Shown piece by piece: positions 1 to 10,774 of a stretch of DNA of 64,000 nucleotides; the first letter of the stretch is position 1, and each line of letters opens with the position of its first letter. A model generated the notes under the pieces. It had not been told where the DNA came from. It did not search any database and saw only the letters and a list, made by a program, of their open reading frames with translations. The translations under genes were made by a program, and so were the position numbers. The DNA comes from Bacteroidota bacterium (GTDB lineage Bacteria; Bacteroidota; Bacteroidia; AKYH767-A; OLB10). The DNA lies in the NCBI GenBank assembly GCA_016721435.1, contig JADKIC010000026.1, forward strand, positions 1 through 64,000, written 5' to 3'.

Positions 1-785
1 CACTTTGTGAATATGGTAACCATATGAAACAATCAAATTAATTAAATCTTTTGATGTCACTCCTGTCTGGAAGATTCAGGCTATTCACCTCAATGAATAA
101 TACCGGTCTGAATTTCTTACAGGAATTTGCAGCGCCTTTAAGTACATTGAATTCAAATCCTTCCACATCAATTTTAAGAAAATCCAATCGAGTGACGTAC
201 TATTTCTTTCCACAAATTCATCTAGTGTAATAGCTTCAACCATCCCCCCTTTTGCTCCGCATCCTTACGCATGAAGATACCCCACTATTATTATAAGTCA
301 ATGGATCAAAAAAAAGTTTTCAGCTTTATCAGAAAGGGCAATATTCTCCACTTTAACATTCGAAAAGAATTGAGGGCAAGGTTTTAAACACTTAGCATAC
401 GTAGGACCGGCTCAAATCCGAAAAACGAATCCGCCTTTTCCACCAAATTTGCAAAACTCATTAATGTTTCACCGATATTGGTACCTACATCGAAAATAAC
501 AAAACCGGGTTTAATAAGTGGATATAATTCACTACGATGTTCCACATTCAAATCAAAATAAATCACCCACTCCATGTATTCTGAAATATCCAAATTATAT
601 CCCACACCATGTCGGACCACCTTTCTGAATGTTCGAGGTGGGTATTGATAATTTTGAGGAATACATTTGACGAAAAAATTAGTATAGCCCTTTCCACTTG
701 TCAAGAATGGTAATGCTCTATCCATAGAAAGCAATCTCAGGATATTCCTAAAGAAATTAAAAAAAATCAACTTTCCGGGTTTCAT
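1..785 (-). CDS. FkbM-family methyltransferase, frameshifted, C-terminus cut by window edge
   Basis: Likely a SAM-dependent O-methyltransferase of the FkbM family acting on a sugar or glycan intermediate. The first 133 residues read cleanly from 785 and contain the SAM-binding motif FDVGTNIGET followed by GFEP. After about position 390 the frame breaks, but the family's C-terminal motif FLKIDVEGFEFNVLKGA reads in another frame near 140-200, followed by PVLFIEVNSLNL. A further frame change near 30-50 lets the reading continue (LINLIVSYGYHIHK) to base 1. At least two indels are therefore needed. It is the most distal gene seen of the minus-strand glycan genes. The family call is good; the substrate is unknown. 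Confidence 0.75.
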
Positions 786-1020
786 CTGCGTGAGTTTAAA
801 GATTCCCTATTACGATTGCAGCTCGAATTTTCGATCAAAGACCAAATAAAATCACATCTTCTTTCATACTTTTCACAATTCAATATAACCAATGATACAA
901 TCCATCTATACAAAAAATAGTAATAGCCACATTTTAAAACAAAAGACTTTCACACCTAATGATAAAAGGAAGGGAAAAAAATCGTATTGTTTTAATTCAA
1001 CTATCCCACCTGATTTAGAT

Positions 1021-2127
1021 CTATCCCCAAGCCTCCAATAATGGCTCATGATTGTTTTCTATAGTATGGTACTTTTCACCCATGCAATATTTTGCTTCGA
1101 TCTCGGATGCTGCTAACCGCTTTTTCTCGTTAATTAATTTGGTTAAAGTTTCCTTAAGTGTAATAGCATTTACATTGATTACAGGGCAACCTGGGTATAA
1201 ATACTTCTCAAGTCCACTTTCCAAATAACAAAGAACTACATCTCCACTCAGAAGAGCTTCCATACTTTGAAGTCCGTACCATCCTATAACCAGTTGGTCA
1301 ATCAACACATCTGATTTTTTCAGTAATTCAAACAATTCATACCTGGATACACTATACAACTTCTTTGAATTCAAAATTCTGATTCCGGGCGTAATTGTCT
1401 CCACTTCCTCCTTATACTCCCCTTTCAGTTCCTCCAATGCGTCATGAATAAACTTTGTACCTTTCACACGAGCGTTAGAAGGCGAATGCAAAATTGTATA
1501 TTTTCTATCATTGGCATCACTGTGACTACTTACACCTAAACCACCGGACTCACTTACAAATTTATCAAAATCTATAAGAACAGGATAATACTTAGCGGTA
1601 GGAATAATTGATAATAAGTCAGGTGTAGACACCAAAATTTTATCAGCAAAGTCCATACTATCTTTAATCAAAGCATCCTGCCAGGGCAATGTTAAAGGGA
1701 AGTCACGATTTCCATTCAAAAATTCCACCAAATTCTTATCCTTCCAAAACAAGTACTCTGGACTTCTGATATCCGAACCGACAAAATGCATTACAATTCG
1801 CTTACCAAATAATTTATACATTCTAAATTCAAAGCGACGCAATTTCCTCGTCAACAATGTTTCACCGGAAAAAAAATGAAAAACATCAAAACGAAAGAGA
1901 CTATAAAGAAAAAAGAAAAAAGTATAGAAATAAACGTATACTTTACTGTGCTTATCCACTGCGCATACGTAATCATAACTGGTTTTATAATGTGATTCAG
2001 CTAATTTAAACTTCGTAAAGGATTCCGGCTGTAATTGATCCGAAAGATGGGTCTGAATAAATTTAGTATACAATTCAATCCGATAACCTATATCCAATGC
2101 GGCAAATAAAATTCTCTTCTTCTTCAT
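1021..2127 (-). CDS. Glycosyltransferase (GT-B fold, family 4-like)
   Basis: Intact open frame of about 368 residues. I place the start at the ATG at 2125-2127 (protein begins MKKKRILFAALD), because it overlaps the asparagine synthase stop by ATGA, a typical translational coupling. An in-frame start 11 codons upstream is possible. The C-terminal half has the layout of a GT-B nucleotide-sugar binding domain: YTILHSPSNARVKGTKF, then a DVLIDQLVIGWYGLQSMEAL segment matching the donor-binding E-x7-E region. It probably transfers a sugar during surface polysaccharide or O-antigen assembly. Acceptor and donor cannot be inferred. Confidence 0.72.
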   Translation of the reverse strand: MKKKRILFAALDIGYRIELYTKFIQTHLSDQLQPESFTKFKLAESHYKTSYDYVCAVDKHSKVYVYFYTFFFFLYSLFRFDVFHFFSGETLLTRKLRRFEFRMYKLFGKRIVMHFVGSDIRSPEYLFWKDKNLVEFLNGNRDFPLTLPWQDALIKDSMDFADKILVSTPDLLSIIPTAKYYPVLIDFDKFVSESGGLGVSSHSDANDRKYTILHSPSNARVKGTKFIHDALEELKGEYKEEVETITPGIRILNSKKLYSVSRYELFELLKKSDVLIDQLVIGWYGLQSMEALLSGDVVLCYLESGLEKYLYPGCPVINVNAITLKETLTKLINEKKRLAASEIEAKYCMGEKYHTIENNHEPLLEAWG

Positions 2128-3928
2128 GAAAACAGCTTTGAGATTTGAACATATTCCCACGACAAACTCTCCAGCGCACTCTTTCTATTCAATAAATTTC
2201 TACCGGCAAGCATTTCGATTCCCAACTGAATACTTTCGGCATTTATCGACTTATAGGCCGGTGGCTCAAAGCCTACCTTTTCCTTCCTCCAGCAAATCTC
2301 CTGAGGTAAGATATTCTTCATTGACTCGCGCAATAAAAACTTTGTCCAGCCATCTCGTAATTTAAAATTATCAGGTAGGCTAAAAACAAATTCCACAAGT
2401 TCATGAGACAGAAAAGGTAACCTGACTTCTACACTATTTGCCATTGCATTACGATCAGCATAACGCAATAAATTTCGCAGTCCTCCTTTAAATAGTATGA
2501 AATACAAAGATTCATTCAAGTCATTAGAATGTTCATATCTAAAAGTCATATTTCTATATTCATGAGAAAAATCGGAATGAAATTGCTTCAAATATTCTGA
2601 TGGAACCCATTTATTTTTAACCTCACGAAGAAAGGCTTGCCTTGGGTAAAAAAAGTATCCAACATCATAGAAGCATTGAAAGTTATGTTTTCTGCCGTAA
2701 AGTTCTTTGAAACAACTTCTTTGTCGAAAGAATTCACTTTTATCATTTCGAAAAAGAGAACTAAAGAAACTATCAAAATAATAGAAATACCCTGCAAGCA
2801 CTTCATCGGCACCTTGACCATCCATTAAAACAGTGATATCATTTTTCTTTGCGAGTTTCATCACTTCCCACTGCGCAATAACACTTGTACTTCCAAAGGT
2901 TCTTCCTGATAGTAACAAACTTTATCCAATTCAGCTATCAACTTTCGGTGTCAAAAAGACATGAAAAAGGTTGTACGTTAATTTTAGAAAGCACTTTTTC
3001 AATGTATTTGCCCTCGTCTCTAACAAACCCATCAAATCGGGCAGAGAATGTCTTTTGAATCTGCACACCAGACTTTATACGATCAATAAGCATTACTATG
3101 CTTGATGAATCCAGGCACCCTGACAAACTAGATCCCACAGGCACGTCCGATCTTAGACGACGGGTGATAGATTTGGTAAAAAGTTCAGTAAACTTTAATG
3201 CCGCTTCGTCGATAGAAATAGTGGTATTTCGATTTTTTAAATCAATATCCCAATACTTCTTTTTAACGATTTTATGATCCTTATCGATGAGCAAACAATG
3301 CGAAGGTTCGAGCTGCCATATATTCTGATAAAAAAGTTTCATCAGGTTGCTTTAAATTATGCTGCGTATTATATGCCAGATACAAATAAATCATCCTGTT
3401 ATTCGGAATTTTTGGCACACCTGCTGCCCACAACGCTTTCATCTCTGAAGCGAAAAGAAACATTCCATTCTCTTTAAAATAGTAAAATGGTTTTTCACCA
3501 AAACGATCCCTGGCACAAAATAAAGAACCTGCTACATTATCATAAATAACAAATGCAAACATTCCATCCAGATCCTCGAGAAGACGCTCTCCTTTAAAAT
3601 CATATAATGCGAGTAGCACTTCTGTATCTGAACTTGTTCTGAACGAATACCCTTTGCTCTTTAAAAACTCTCTTAACTCAATATAATTATAGATCTCTCC
3701 ATTAAAAACAATTGTATAGCGATCTAAAAAGTGCATGGGCTGATTGGCAGAAACATCCAGATCAATGATGGATAATCTCCGGTGTGCAAACCCTAATTCA
3801 CCATCCTCCGAAATCCAATACCCAAATCCGTCAGGTCCTCTGTGTTTAATCTTCTCGGACATAAGTGTGAGCTTTGCTTGACTTACATCGTCTTCATTCT
3901 TACTAAATATTCCCGCAATTCCACACAT
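2124..3928 (-). CDS. asnB: Asparagine synthase (glutamine-hydrolysing)-like amidotransferase, copy 1, frameshifted
   Basis: Glutamine-dependent amidotransferase of the AsnB/WbpS type, about 600 residues as expected. The N-terminal class II glutaminase domain starts with the catalytic Cys (MCGIAGIFS) and contains RRLSIIDL and FNGEIYNY. The synthetase domain contains the PP-loop, read here as SGCLDSSS instead of the usual SGGLDSSS, then MDGQGADEVLAGY and YADRNAMANSVEVRLPFLSHELVEF. Three frames are needed, with indels near 3290-3340 and near 2920-2940. Inside a glycan locus such proteins often amidate a sugar carboxylate rather than make free asparagine. Coupled by ATGA to the next glycosyltransferase. 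Confidence 0.85.
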
Positions 3929-3966
3929 AGAGTTAACTGATCACAACAAAAATATATAAAAGACAT

Positions 3967-3974
3967 CAAATTTA
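3967..3974 (-). promoter_or_regulatory. Candidate -7 box for asnB copy 1
   Basis: The minus strand reads TAAATTTG here, matching the Bacteroidota TAnnTTTG -7 element, about 40 bases before the asnB start at 3928. The gap to the upstream acyltransferase (about 210 bases) leaves room for a promoter. I see no convincing -33 TTTG, so support is modest. Confidence 0.4.
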
Positions 3975-4140
3975 CATCTTAAAACACGGGATCATTATAA
4001 TCAGCTTAGCAGCATAAACCTATTCCATCAAGCTTATAAAAATAATAGAAAACCGTTTTGAATATCATTCAATTCGTAAATGCAGAAGAAATAACCACAA
4101 TTCCACACTATTCATTTTATCGGGCTCACCCACAAAGCTT

Positions 4141-5211
4141 CTAAATAAACCACTTGTTCAAAATTTTCTCTCTCCGATTCAGAAAAAACTCTTCGACAGT
4201 AATTGTCATTATAACGCTTACTAAAAAAGAAAGTATTATATAAATAAACAAGCCAAGTAGAGTATCCCCAAAAATATCGTAAATAAAATAGACAAAAACG
4301 GGATGCCATAAGTACCAATTATAACTATAGTACGCTATAAATCGTACCGGAAGCCATCCGGAAAAATCCATATAGTAAACAGCCATGAGCATCAGAAAGT
4401 ACGCAATGGGTACAAGTGAAGGAAGAAACACCCTGTTGTATAGCTCGCTATTAAATACATTAGAAACATAAATACTACTAAAAAGAACATTAAACCAATT
4501 AAGAATATCCCTTTCAAATAGGGGTAAGACTTAATTCGATGGCCATGGTCATAAATAATCAAATTCAATAAAACTCCCCATGCTAATCCATCTAGTCGAT
4601 TATGGGTTGCTGAATACGTGTCTTTTCCATCCGTAAAATACCATGACACAGCTTTAAATCCCACTCCGGCGAATATTGTAGCGATTACAAAAAGTACAAC
4701 ATAATTTTTCTTTGTTTCTCTGCAACAAATCTTTGAATAAACAGAAACATCAGCGGCAAAAGAATATAAAAATGTTCTTCAACGCAAAGTGACCAAACGT
4801 GATCAAAACTCCAATGAAAAGGCAAACCTGTATAATTCTGATAAAAAAGTAAATACCTTTTCATATCCCAAAGGGGAATAATTTGATCCGGATGCGAATT
4901 CCTGTAGAAAAAAAATGCAAGTACTGTTCCCAAAAAAAAAAATACATAGTAAGATGGCCAAATTTAAATCCACGTTGCAGAATGAATCTAAAAAAATGAA
5001 TACGACCATTGGCAAAAAATTCCTTCGTCAACAATCCACCAACAAGTAATCCGGAAACCACAAAAAACAAATCCACCCCTAAGTAACCAAAAGGAAGTGA
5101 TCCATTAAAATGATAAAGCACAACTGCCAGAATAGCAATTCCTCGAAACACATCAACACCCTGATTCCTTTTCTGACTTTTCAGAACCCGCACTACTTCA
5201 AATCCCCTCAT
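4141..5211 (-). CDS. Acyltransferase 3 family membrane protein (OafA/YrhL-like), multiply frameshifted
   Basis: Polytopic inner-membrane O-acyltransferase, likely adding acetyl or similar groups to surface glycan. The N-terminus shows the family signature: R-G-I-A-I-LAVVLYHF, then GYLGVDLFFVVSG. Next come FDHVWSLCVEEHFYILLPL (family motif W-S-L-x-V-E-E-x-F-Y) and later HNRLDGLAWGVLL and YNWYLWHPVFVYF. These pieces lie in successive frames, so indels fall near 4930, 4670 and 4430. The joined length, about 355 residues, is normal for the family. Ordinary hydrophobic segments continue to the stop at 4141. Confidence 0.82.
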
Positions 5212-5280
5212 AATTATAACTATCTAAAATAAACAACTCTCCCCACTATTTAATTGCAGGCTTGAAAAACAAACCCCGGT

Positions 5281-5807
5281 CTATACTGATCCAACTCCAA
5301 CCTCCTTAAGTATTTTTGCAGGTACTCCACCAATTACCACATTTGAGGGAAAGATTTAGTCACGACCGCATTTGCACCAACCACCACATTATCGCCCAGT
5401 GTTACTCCTGCTGTAATTACGACTCCATTACCCAACCAGCAATTACGACCAATACTAACTGACGCTCGCTCAAACTTTGAAAGATCTCCGGCCACATGAT
5501 TAACAGTTTGGATACATACATTACAAGCCCATATGGTGCCCGCACCAACATGCAAAGAGGTTCCCTCAAATGCTGCGATATAGGCTCCGGTACTGACACA
5601 TAAGTTTGCTAATGCAATATCGTCTTCAAAATGGCAATACTGCCAACCAGTAATTTTATTTGTAAAATGAACGGAATAGGGAACTTCAGCATTCTGTCTG
5701 AAAATTCGTTGTACGATCCAATTTAACAACAAGAGTCTCGAACCAAACCGAATATAATAAGGCCTGTCAATAGACTTAAAATAATAATTTAGTATTCCTA
5801 AGCCCAT
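5281..5807 (-). CDS. Hexapeptide-repeat acetyltransferase (WcaF/LbH family), frameshifted near C-terminus
   Basis: Probable sugar O- or N-acetyltransferase with a left-handed beta-helix. Repeats such as SIGRNCWLGNGVVITAGVTLGDNVVVGANAVVT are visible from about residue 115, with a catalytic-type His in QTVNHVAGD. The open frame stops early at 5334 after TKSFPQMW. Adding one base near 5345 restores the usual ending PSNVVIGGVPAKIL and moves the stop to 5281-5283. The start at 5807 overlaps the flippase stop by 10 bases, so the two are probably co-translated. Substrate unknown; acts in the glycan pathway by context. Confidence 0.78.
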
Positions 5808-7272
5808 TTCAACAGCTTCTTTATTTTTTCAAACCTCATTTTCAAATTCTCCAGTAATGCGGGATGCAATAAGTTCATTTTAACCCCTGTAAAAAAGACA
5901 ATCAGCGCATACACAGGAGCAACAAATATAATGAACCAAACTCCTTTAAAGAAATAAATATGGAGGGAATACACGGCTAAAACCAGAGCGACTGAAACGA
6001 TTGATATTTTAATAATCAATTGTAAATCAAACAGATCAGTGAATTTGCAGTTCATAATGCGTATAGATTTCCAGGTGAGTAATCCTGCAAAAATTACAAG
6101 GCAAATTATAAATGCCAACGCACTACCTTCTACACCAAACATTTTAATCAATACATAATTTAAAATCAAATTTAAAATTGTTGTAAATACCACTGACTTG
6201 AAAAATAAATCTACTATTTCCACTCACAATCAGTACATCCTGATAATCATTTATTCGAATGAGCAAGGACAAATTAAAATTGAAAATACCAAAACACTAT
6301 TTATATACTTTTCAGAAAGGTAAAAAGAAACCAAAGGGTAGGAAAAGAACAGGAGGTAATATCAAAACCGGGTAAACAAAAAACGGTGGTTGAAATAGCA
6401 CTACTTTTCAACTTAACTATTTCTTATAATTTTATCTGCAAAGTACTTGGCTACCTCTGGCATTACAATAGTAGAAACCGCACCATACAAAGTTGCAATG
6501 AAAGGCACTTCAATCGCGCCGGCTCTGTAAAAAGCATAAGCAGTAGTACCTAACATTGCCGAAATCATAATTCCGTCAATGTAAAACAAGTGATTTCTCA
6601 ATTAAAGAGGAAACGGCTAAAGGGGTTGCCATTTTAAAAATTTCCTGCAAGTGGCTTACTATAAAAATTTAGCTTTCGAACTTCCTGGAACTGAATAAAA
6701 TAACAATATGACTTGTATTAAACTGGCAATGCTTAATCCTATCATCATAAGTTCAATTGAATCGAAAAATTTAATTGAACAAAACATGACCGCTACTTTA
6801 AAAATATTTGAAAAATTAAAATAGCTGCAGTAATGCTTTACTCTGCCAAAATAAATTAGTACTGATATATGAGAATAGGAATAGGAATTTGACTAAACAA
6901 ATTCAATAACGACAACAATAACAATCGTGGAATTAAATCATTCGAAAAAACCAATTCAACAATAGGAATTGATACAATCATAAAAACAGAACCTAAAACA
7001 CTCAACAGAATGGTAATTCTAAACAAAGTTGAAAAAACTTCCTTTGATTCGTACTTTTTATCGGAGAAGTAAATATTCGCGACCTGATTCAGATTAAAAG
7101 TGAAAACTCCCTGAATCAATCCAAGAATCATTAAGACCTGTCCATAAGACCCATAATTTAAATAACTTAATGTACGTACGAGATAAGGTAGTGTCAAAAA
7201 ATTAATCAGCACATTAATTCCATTGCCGATTGTAAGAATTAAAACCTTTGTTGAACGTGCTGAACTCATCAA
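5798..7272 (-). CDS. Wzx-type polysaccharide flippase, multiply frameshifted
   Basis: Oligosaccharide flippase of the MATE/PST superfamily, expected to move lipid-linked glycan units across the inner membrane. The N-terminal piece (7272-6856) has the usual opening: an amphipathic start, GNGINVLINFLTLPYLVRTLS, then YGSYGQVLMILGLIQ. The central piece (6601-6413) contains IDGIMISAMLGTTAYAFYRAGAIEVPF and TLYGAVSTIVMPEVAKYF, and the last piece (6223-5798) has four or five hydrophobic helices. The total span corresponds to about 490 residues, normal for Wzx. Indels or small gaps lie near 6850-6610 and 6410-6230. It may be truly degraded, because the inter-piece stretches contain several stops. Confidence 0.75.
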
Positions 7273-7669
7273 ATTGCTAGCAAATATCTAAACATCCAAT
7301 TACCGTAAATAATCCATATTTATTGCTGCAATTTTTAATGTTCAACAAGGAAATTCCTATTTAGATTCTAATACCTTAAAGTCAAGACATTACTATGGTT
7401 TGACCCTACAATTGACAAACTTCAAAGCCCAATCCACGAAGATTGATAAGTAATCCAGCGAAATTATACATTTAACTACAATAAACAACGTCATCGTTTG
7501 ATCAATGGAAAACTCAGCACCCAATTTCAATCAAAACGTTTATGAAACCAACGACCTCCCGAACTTTAACATCTTATAAATATTTAAAGCTCGAAGAACA
7601 AAGGTATTTTGAGAAATCTATACAAACCTGCTTAAGAACTCCAGTGTTATGTTCTTTAGAATAGATAAG
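7273..7669. other. Gene-free gap in the glycan locus
   Basis: About 400 A+T-rich bases between the methyltransferase stop (7670) and the flippase start (7272). No reading frame here looks like protein. The only signal I see is a minus-strand TACCTTTG (7599-7606), which could be a promoter for the flippase group. Confidence 0.5.
7599..7606 (-). promoter_or_regulatory. Candidate -7 box upstream of the flippase operon
   Basis: The minus strand reads TACCTTTG, matching TAnnTTTG. It would leave a leader of more than 300 bases before the flippase start, so it is only weakly supported. Confidence 0.28.
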
Positions 7670-8557
7670 CTAGAGGGGCTTTTGATACGATGCTTTTAGC
7701 GTAATTCCAATTCCGGTAACAGAAAGAAAGAAATTAGCCATACTTTTTATTAATAACATCATTCTGTTTTTTGACATAGTAGCTCTAATCGATTCATCTC
7801 TTGGTATCAATTTAACAGGAACAACAGCTGCTGAAGTCCCGGCATTTTTACTATAACTTGCGCGGTCCAAACTTATTCCGGTCGTTCGCAATTTCGCTTA
7901 ACAAAACCGGTAGCTTTTAATGCGAAATTCAGGGTTGACTTAGTAAAATAACCGAGATGTTCGGGATACTCAATAATATTATAATCTGCTTTAAACTTAA
8001 ACCTTAGATAGCAGTTAAAATTTGGTGTTGTTAAATACAATAGCCCACCGGGACGCAGAATAGCAAACATTTGTTGAAATTGTGTACGGGGATTATTGAC
8101 ATGTTCAATGACTTCCGATGAAAAAACAACATCAAACTGTAAACCCTTCAAACGCTTCCGCTCTCAAGTCTCCTTTTGTCATCTCAATACCTGCAGCCAT
8201 ACAAATCCTTATTGCTTCATCAGAGAATTCAGTACCATATACTTTCCAACCTCTTTTCCTAGCTTCAATTAAAAACCAACCTTTGCCACAACCCACATCA
8301 ATAAGTGTATTCAACTTACGGTACTTCTCCATACCATCCAATAGCTTATTGTACGAATCAATAGTCAAAGGTGAAACGGTACGATCAGTAGCATAGGAAT
8401 ATAATTTATAATGATCATGAAGTTCATCAATGCTTGGTATTCTGGACATAAACACAAAACCGCAGGACTTACATTGACTCAATTGATGCCTTTCATAACC
8501 TTTCAATTCTGAAATTTCCATTGAATTACATAAAATACACTTACTGTGTTTCATCAT
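7670..8557 (-). CDS. Class I SAM-dependent methyltransferase with N-terminal zinc-ribbon-like Cys pairs, frameshifted
   Basis: Probable sugar or small-molecule methyltransferase. The N-terminus has two CxxC-type pairs (CILCNS and CKSCGF), then LIDVGCGKGWFLIEARKRGW, the SAM-binding motif I, and EFSDEAI. After an indel near 8145 the next frame gives FDVVFSSEVIEHVNNPRTQF and LRPGGLLYLTTPNFN, classic Methyltransf_11/23 motifs. After a second indel near 7890 the tail reads LRTTGISLDRASYSKN and ends at 7670. The corrected length is about 295 residues. It is the first gene of the minus-strand glycan set and faces a plus-strand glycosyltransferase. Confidence 0.8.
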
Positions 8558-8597
8558 GTTAAGAGTATATGGATTGAATATAGAAATTTATCATTCA

Positions 8598-8605
8598 CAA
8601 ATATA
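8598..8605 (-). promoter_or_regulatory. Candidate -7 box for the methyltransferase
   Basis: The minus strand reads TATATTTG about 40 bases before the methyltransferase start. It fits the Bacteroidota TAnnTTTG element. No clear -33 TTTG at the right spacing. Confidence 0.42.
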
Positions 8606-8764
8606 CATTTATCAGGAAAGTCTGAAGTGATAATCCAATGACACAGGGAAATGGTTTACGACCATCAGGCATTCACTTTTAACTTCATAAAGATCAACGA
8701 AAATCCAATCATAATTTCAAAATTTCAACTGAATATCAACCATATATATATAAACCAAAATAAC

Positions 8765-8772
8765 TATCTTTG
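8765..8772 (+). promoter_or_regulatory. Candidate -7 box for the plus-strand glycan genes
   Basis: TATCTTTG matches TAnnTTTG and lies about 100 bases before the ATG at 8875. The -33 region is a TA-repeat without TTTG, so support is partial. Confidence 0.42.
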
Positions 8773-8874
8773 AAATTGCCAAACAACAAAAAAAACAATA
8801 AACGGCATATTGTTTTTAAAATTTAGTATTGTTAATCAATTAATTAAAATACACTGAAGGTTTCCTGTAAAGGA

Positions 8875-9931
8875 ATGAAGGATAAAATCAAGATAACGTA
8901 TATTATTTCCGGAGTTGATTATTCACTCGGTTTTTTATGGCTTTCAAAATATATTGATTCTACAAAGTATGATCCAACTTTTATCTTTTTAAGTAAGTCA
9001 TCTCCGGCACTGCTTCAGATACTAAGGAGTAAAGGAATAAAATCTACATTTTTACCCTGCAGAAATAAGTTCGATTACTTTAAAATATTCATACGTCTGA
9101 TAGTAAGATTTTTAAAAGATAAGCCGAATATCGTTCATGCACACCTACTGGAAGCAGGATTAATTTCTCTCGCTTCAGCAAGAATAGCATTTATAAAAAA
9201 GAGGATATATACAAGGCATCATGCTACCTATAACCGGATTTACTATCCGCACATGGTAAAATTTGACAAATTCATTAATACGCTCGCAACACATATAATT
9301 GCTATTTCCAACAATGTAGCTGAAGTTCTCATAAATTCCGAAAAAGTTCCCTCAACTAAGGTCGCTGTTATTCCACATGGATTCGAATTTGAAAACTTTA
9401 TACACATCAATAAAACCAATTCTGCTTTACTAAAGGAAAAATACAATAAAAGGGGGAAGCGCCCCGTCATTGGAGTCATATCGAGATTTATTGAGTTAAA
9501 GGTCTGCAGTACATCATTCCTGCCTTTGAAAGAATACTTAAATCTCAACCCAAAAAACTGCCATCCGACAGTTACATAAAAATTGAATTTGAAAGAGATC
9601 TTTTTTCACTCTACAGTATTTTTGACTACTTCATACACGCTCCAATAGATCCGTCTGTTGAAGCATTTGGTCAGGTATATATAGAAGCTCTTGCTGCAGG
9701 AATTCCGTCGATCTTTACGTTATCCGGTATTGCTCCGGACTTTATAGTTGATGGAAAAACGCCTTAGTTGTTCCATTTCAAAATTCAGAAGCGATATACA
9801 GTGCTTTGAAAAGATTATGTGAAAACAATTCGCTTAAAGAGAAATTAGTTTTACAGGGAAGAGAAGATGTGTTGAACTTATTTAGTTTTGAAAAATCACT
9901 ACTCAAAATGTACAGTATTTATGAAGGATAA
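8875..9931 (+). CDS. Glycosyltransferase family 4, frameshifted
   Basis: GT-B glycosyltransferase. The N-terminal domain (8875 to about 9500) contains PNIVHAHLLEAGLISL, RIYTRHHATYN and VIPHGFEFENF, typical of GT4 enzymes. The main frame is lost near 9500. The C-terminal donor-binding domain then reads in another frame: FDYFIHAPIDPSVEAFGQVY and EALAAGIPSIFTLSG. A further indel near 9757 is needed before LVVPFQNSEAIYSAL; the stop is at 9929-9931. The region just after the first break looks about 20-25 residues shorter than relatives I can recall, so a small deletion is possible. It overlaps the next gene's ATG by 11 bases. Confidence 0.75.
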
Positions 9932-10616
9932 TCTCTTTTTTCAATTGTGATACCGACCTATAACAGGGCGGCTTATATTAAAATCTCTTGATTCCGTCTT
10001 TCAACAAGATTATACGAATTTTGAAGTTATTGTTGTCAATGATGGTAGCACAGACAATACATTGGAAGTGTTAAGAAGCATTACTGATTCCAGACTCAAA
10101 ATACTAAACATTACAAATTCTGAAAGAGCTGCTGCACGAAACAGAGGTGTAGAAATTGCAAAAGGAGATTATGTGACATTTTTGGATTCAGATGATAAAT
10201 ATTATTCAAACTATCTCTCGAATGCAAATACCGTCCTATTAAATAAAAGCCGACCTGTATTCTATCATCAGGCTTACTGCAACGCTTACCGCATGTTTAA
10301 TTGCCCATGACCAAAGAAGCGTAATTCAAATAGTACCGGAAAAGCTCTCACCAGAAAAAAGTTGCTACTCCACTATATATTTCAGGATGCAAAAGTGCTT
10401 CAGGAATATGGGAAATATGAAAACCGCATCATTTCACATTCTTACACCTATATAGCATTACATTTAATCCTGGATGGTCATCCATTTGAAGGAATTAAAT
10501 TTCTACTTAAAGCCATTATACTTCATCCTCTATGTATAATAGACAGAAGAATGCTGGGCATTGGCAAACATCTCCTCCTATCACTCTTCCATTTGATTTT
10601 TGCCCGAAAAAAGTGA
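9921..10616 (+). CDS. Glycosyltransferase family 2, frameshifted and shortened
   Basis: GT-A glycosyltransferase. The first codons at 9921 (MKDNLF) lose frame at once, but the frame-corrected sequence gives the GT2 hallmarks IVIPTYNRA, NFEVIVVNDGSTDNT, RAAARNRGVEIAKGDYVTFLDSDD. A second piece from 10362 to 10616 (EYGKYENRIISHSYTYIALH and a hydrophobic tail) looks like the C-terminal part of the same protein. The joined length is only about 230 residues, against roughly 300 for typical members, and the segment near 10305-10365 does not join smoothly. There is probably an internal deletion as well as indels. Confidence 0.65.
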
Positions 10617-10774
10617 GCATATCCATCCTGCGATATAAAAAGTAAAAGCACCCATCAAAATAAACTTCACTAAATTTATTAATCATTTGCAATCAAAAGA
10701 AAGTCTACGGAAAGAAATCTCTTAATAAATCTAATTATGCCTAAACATTCAACTTTCTTAAAGTAAAACTCAGC

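Larger units (their letters stand above)
8558..8874. other. Divergent intergenic region
   Basis: About 317 A+T-rich bases between divergent glycan genes. Each strand has one TAnnTTTG box: minus at 8598-8605 and plus at 8765-8772. No gene is apparent. Confidence 0.5.

Noticed and set aside
7542..7670. Short plus-strand frame in the gap between flippase and methyltransferase
   Set aside because: About 40 codons, no ribosome site, no known motif.
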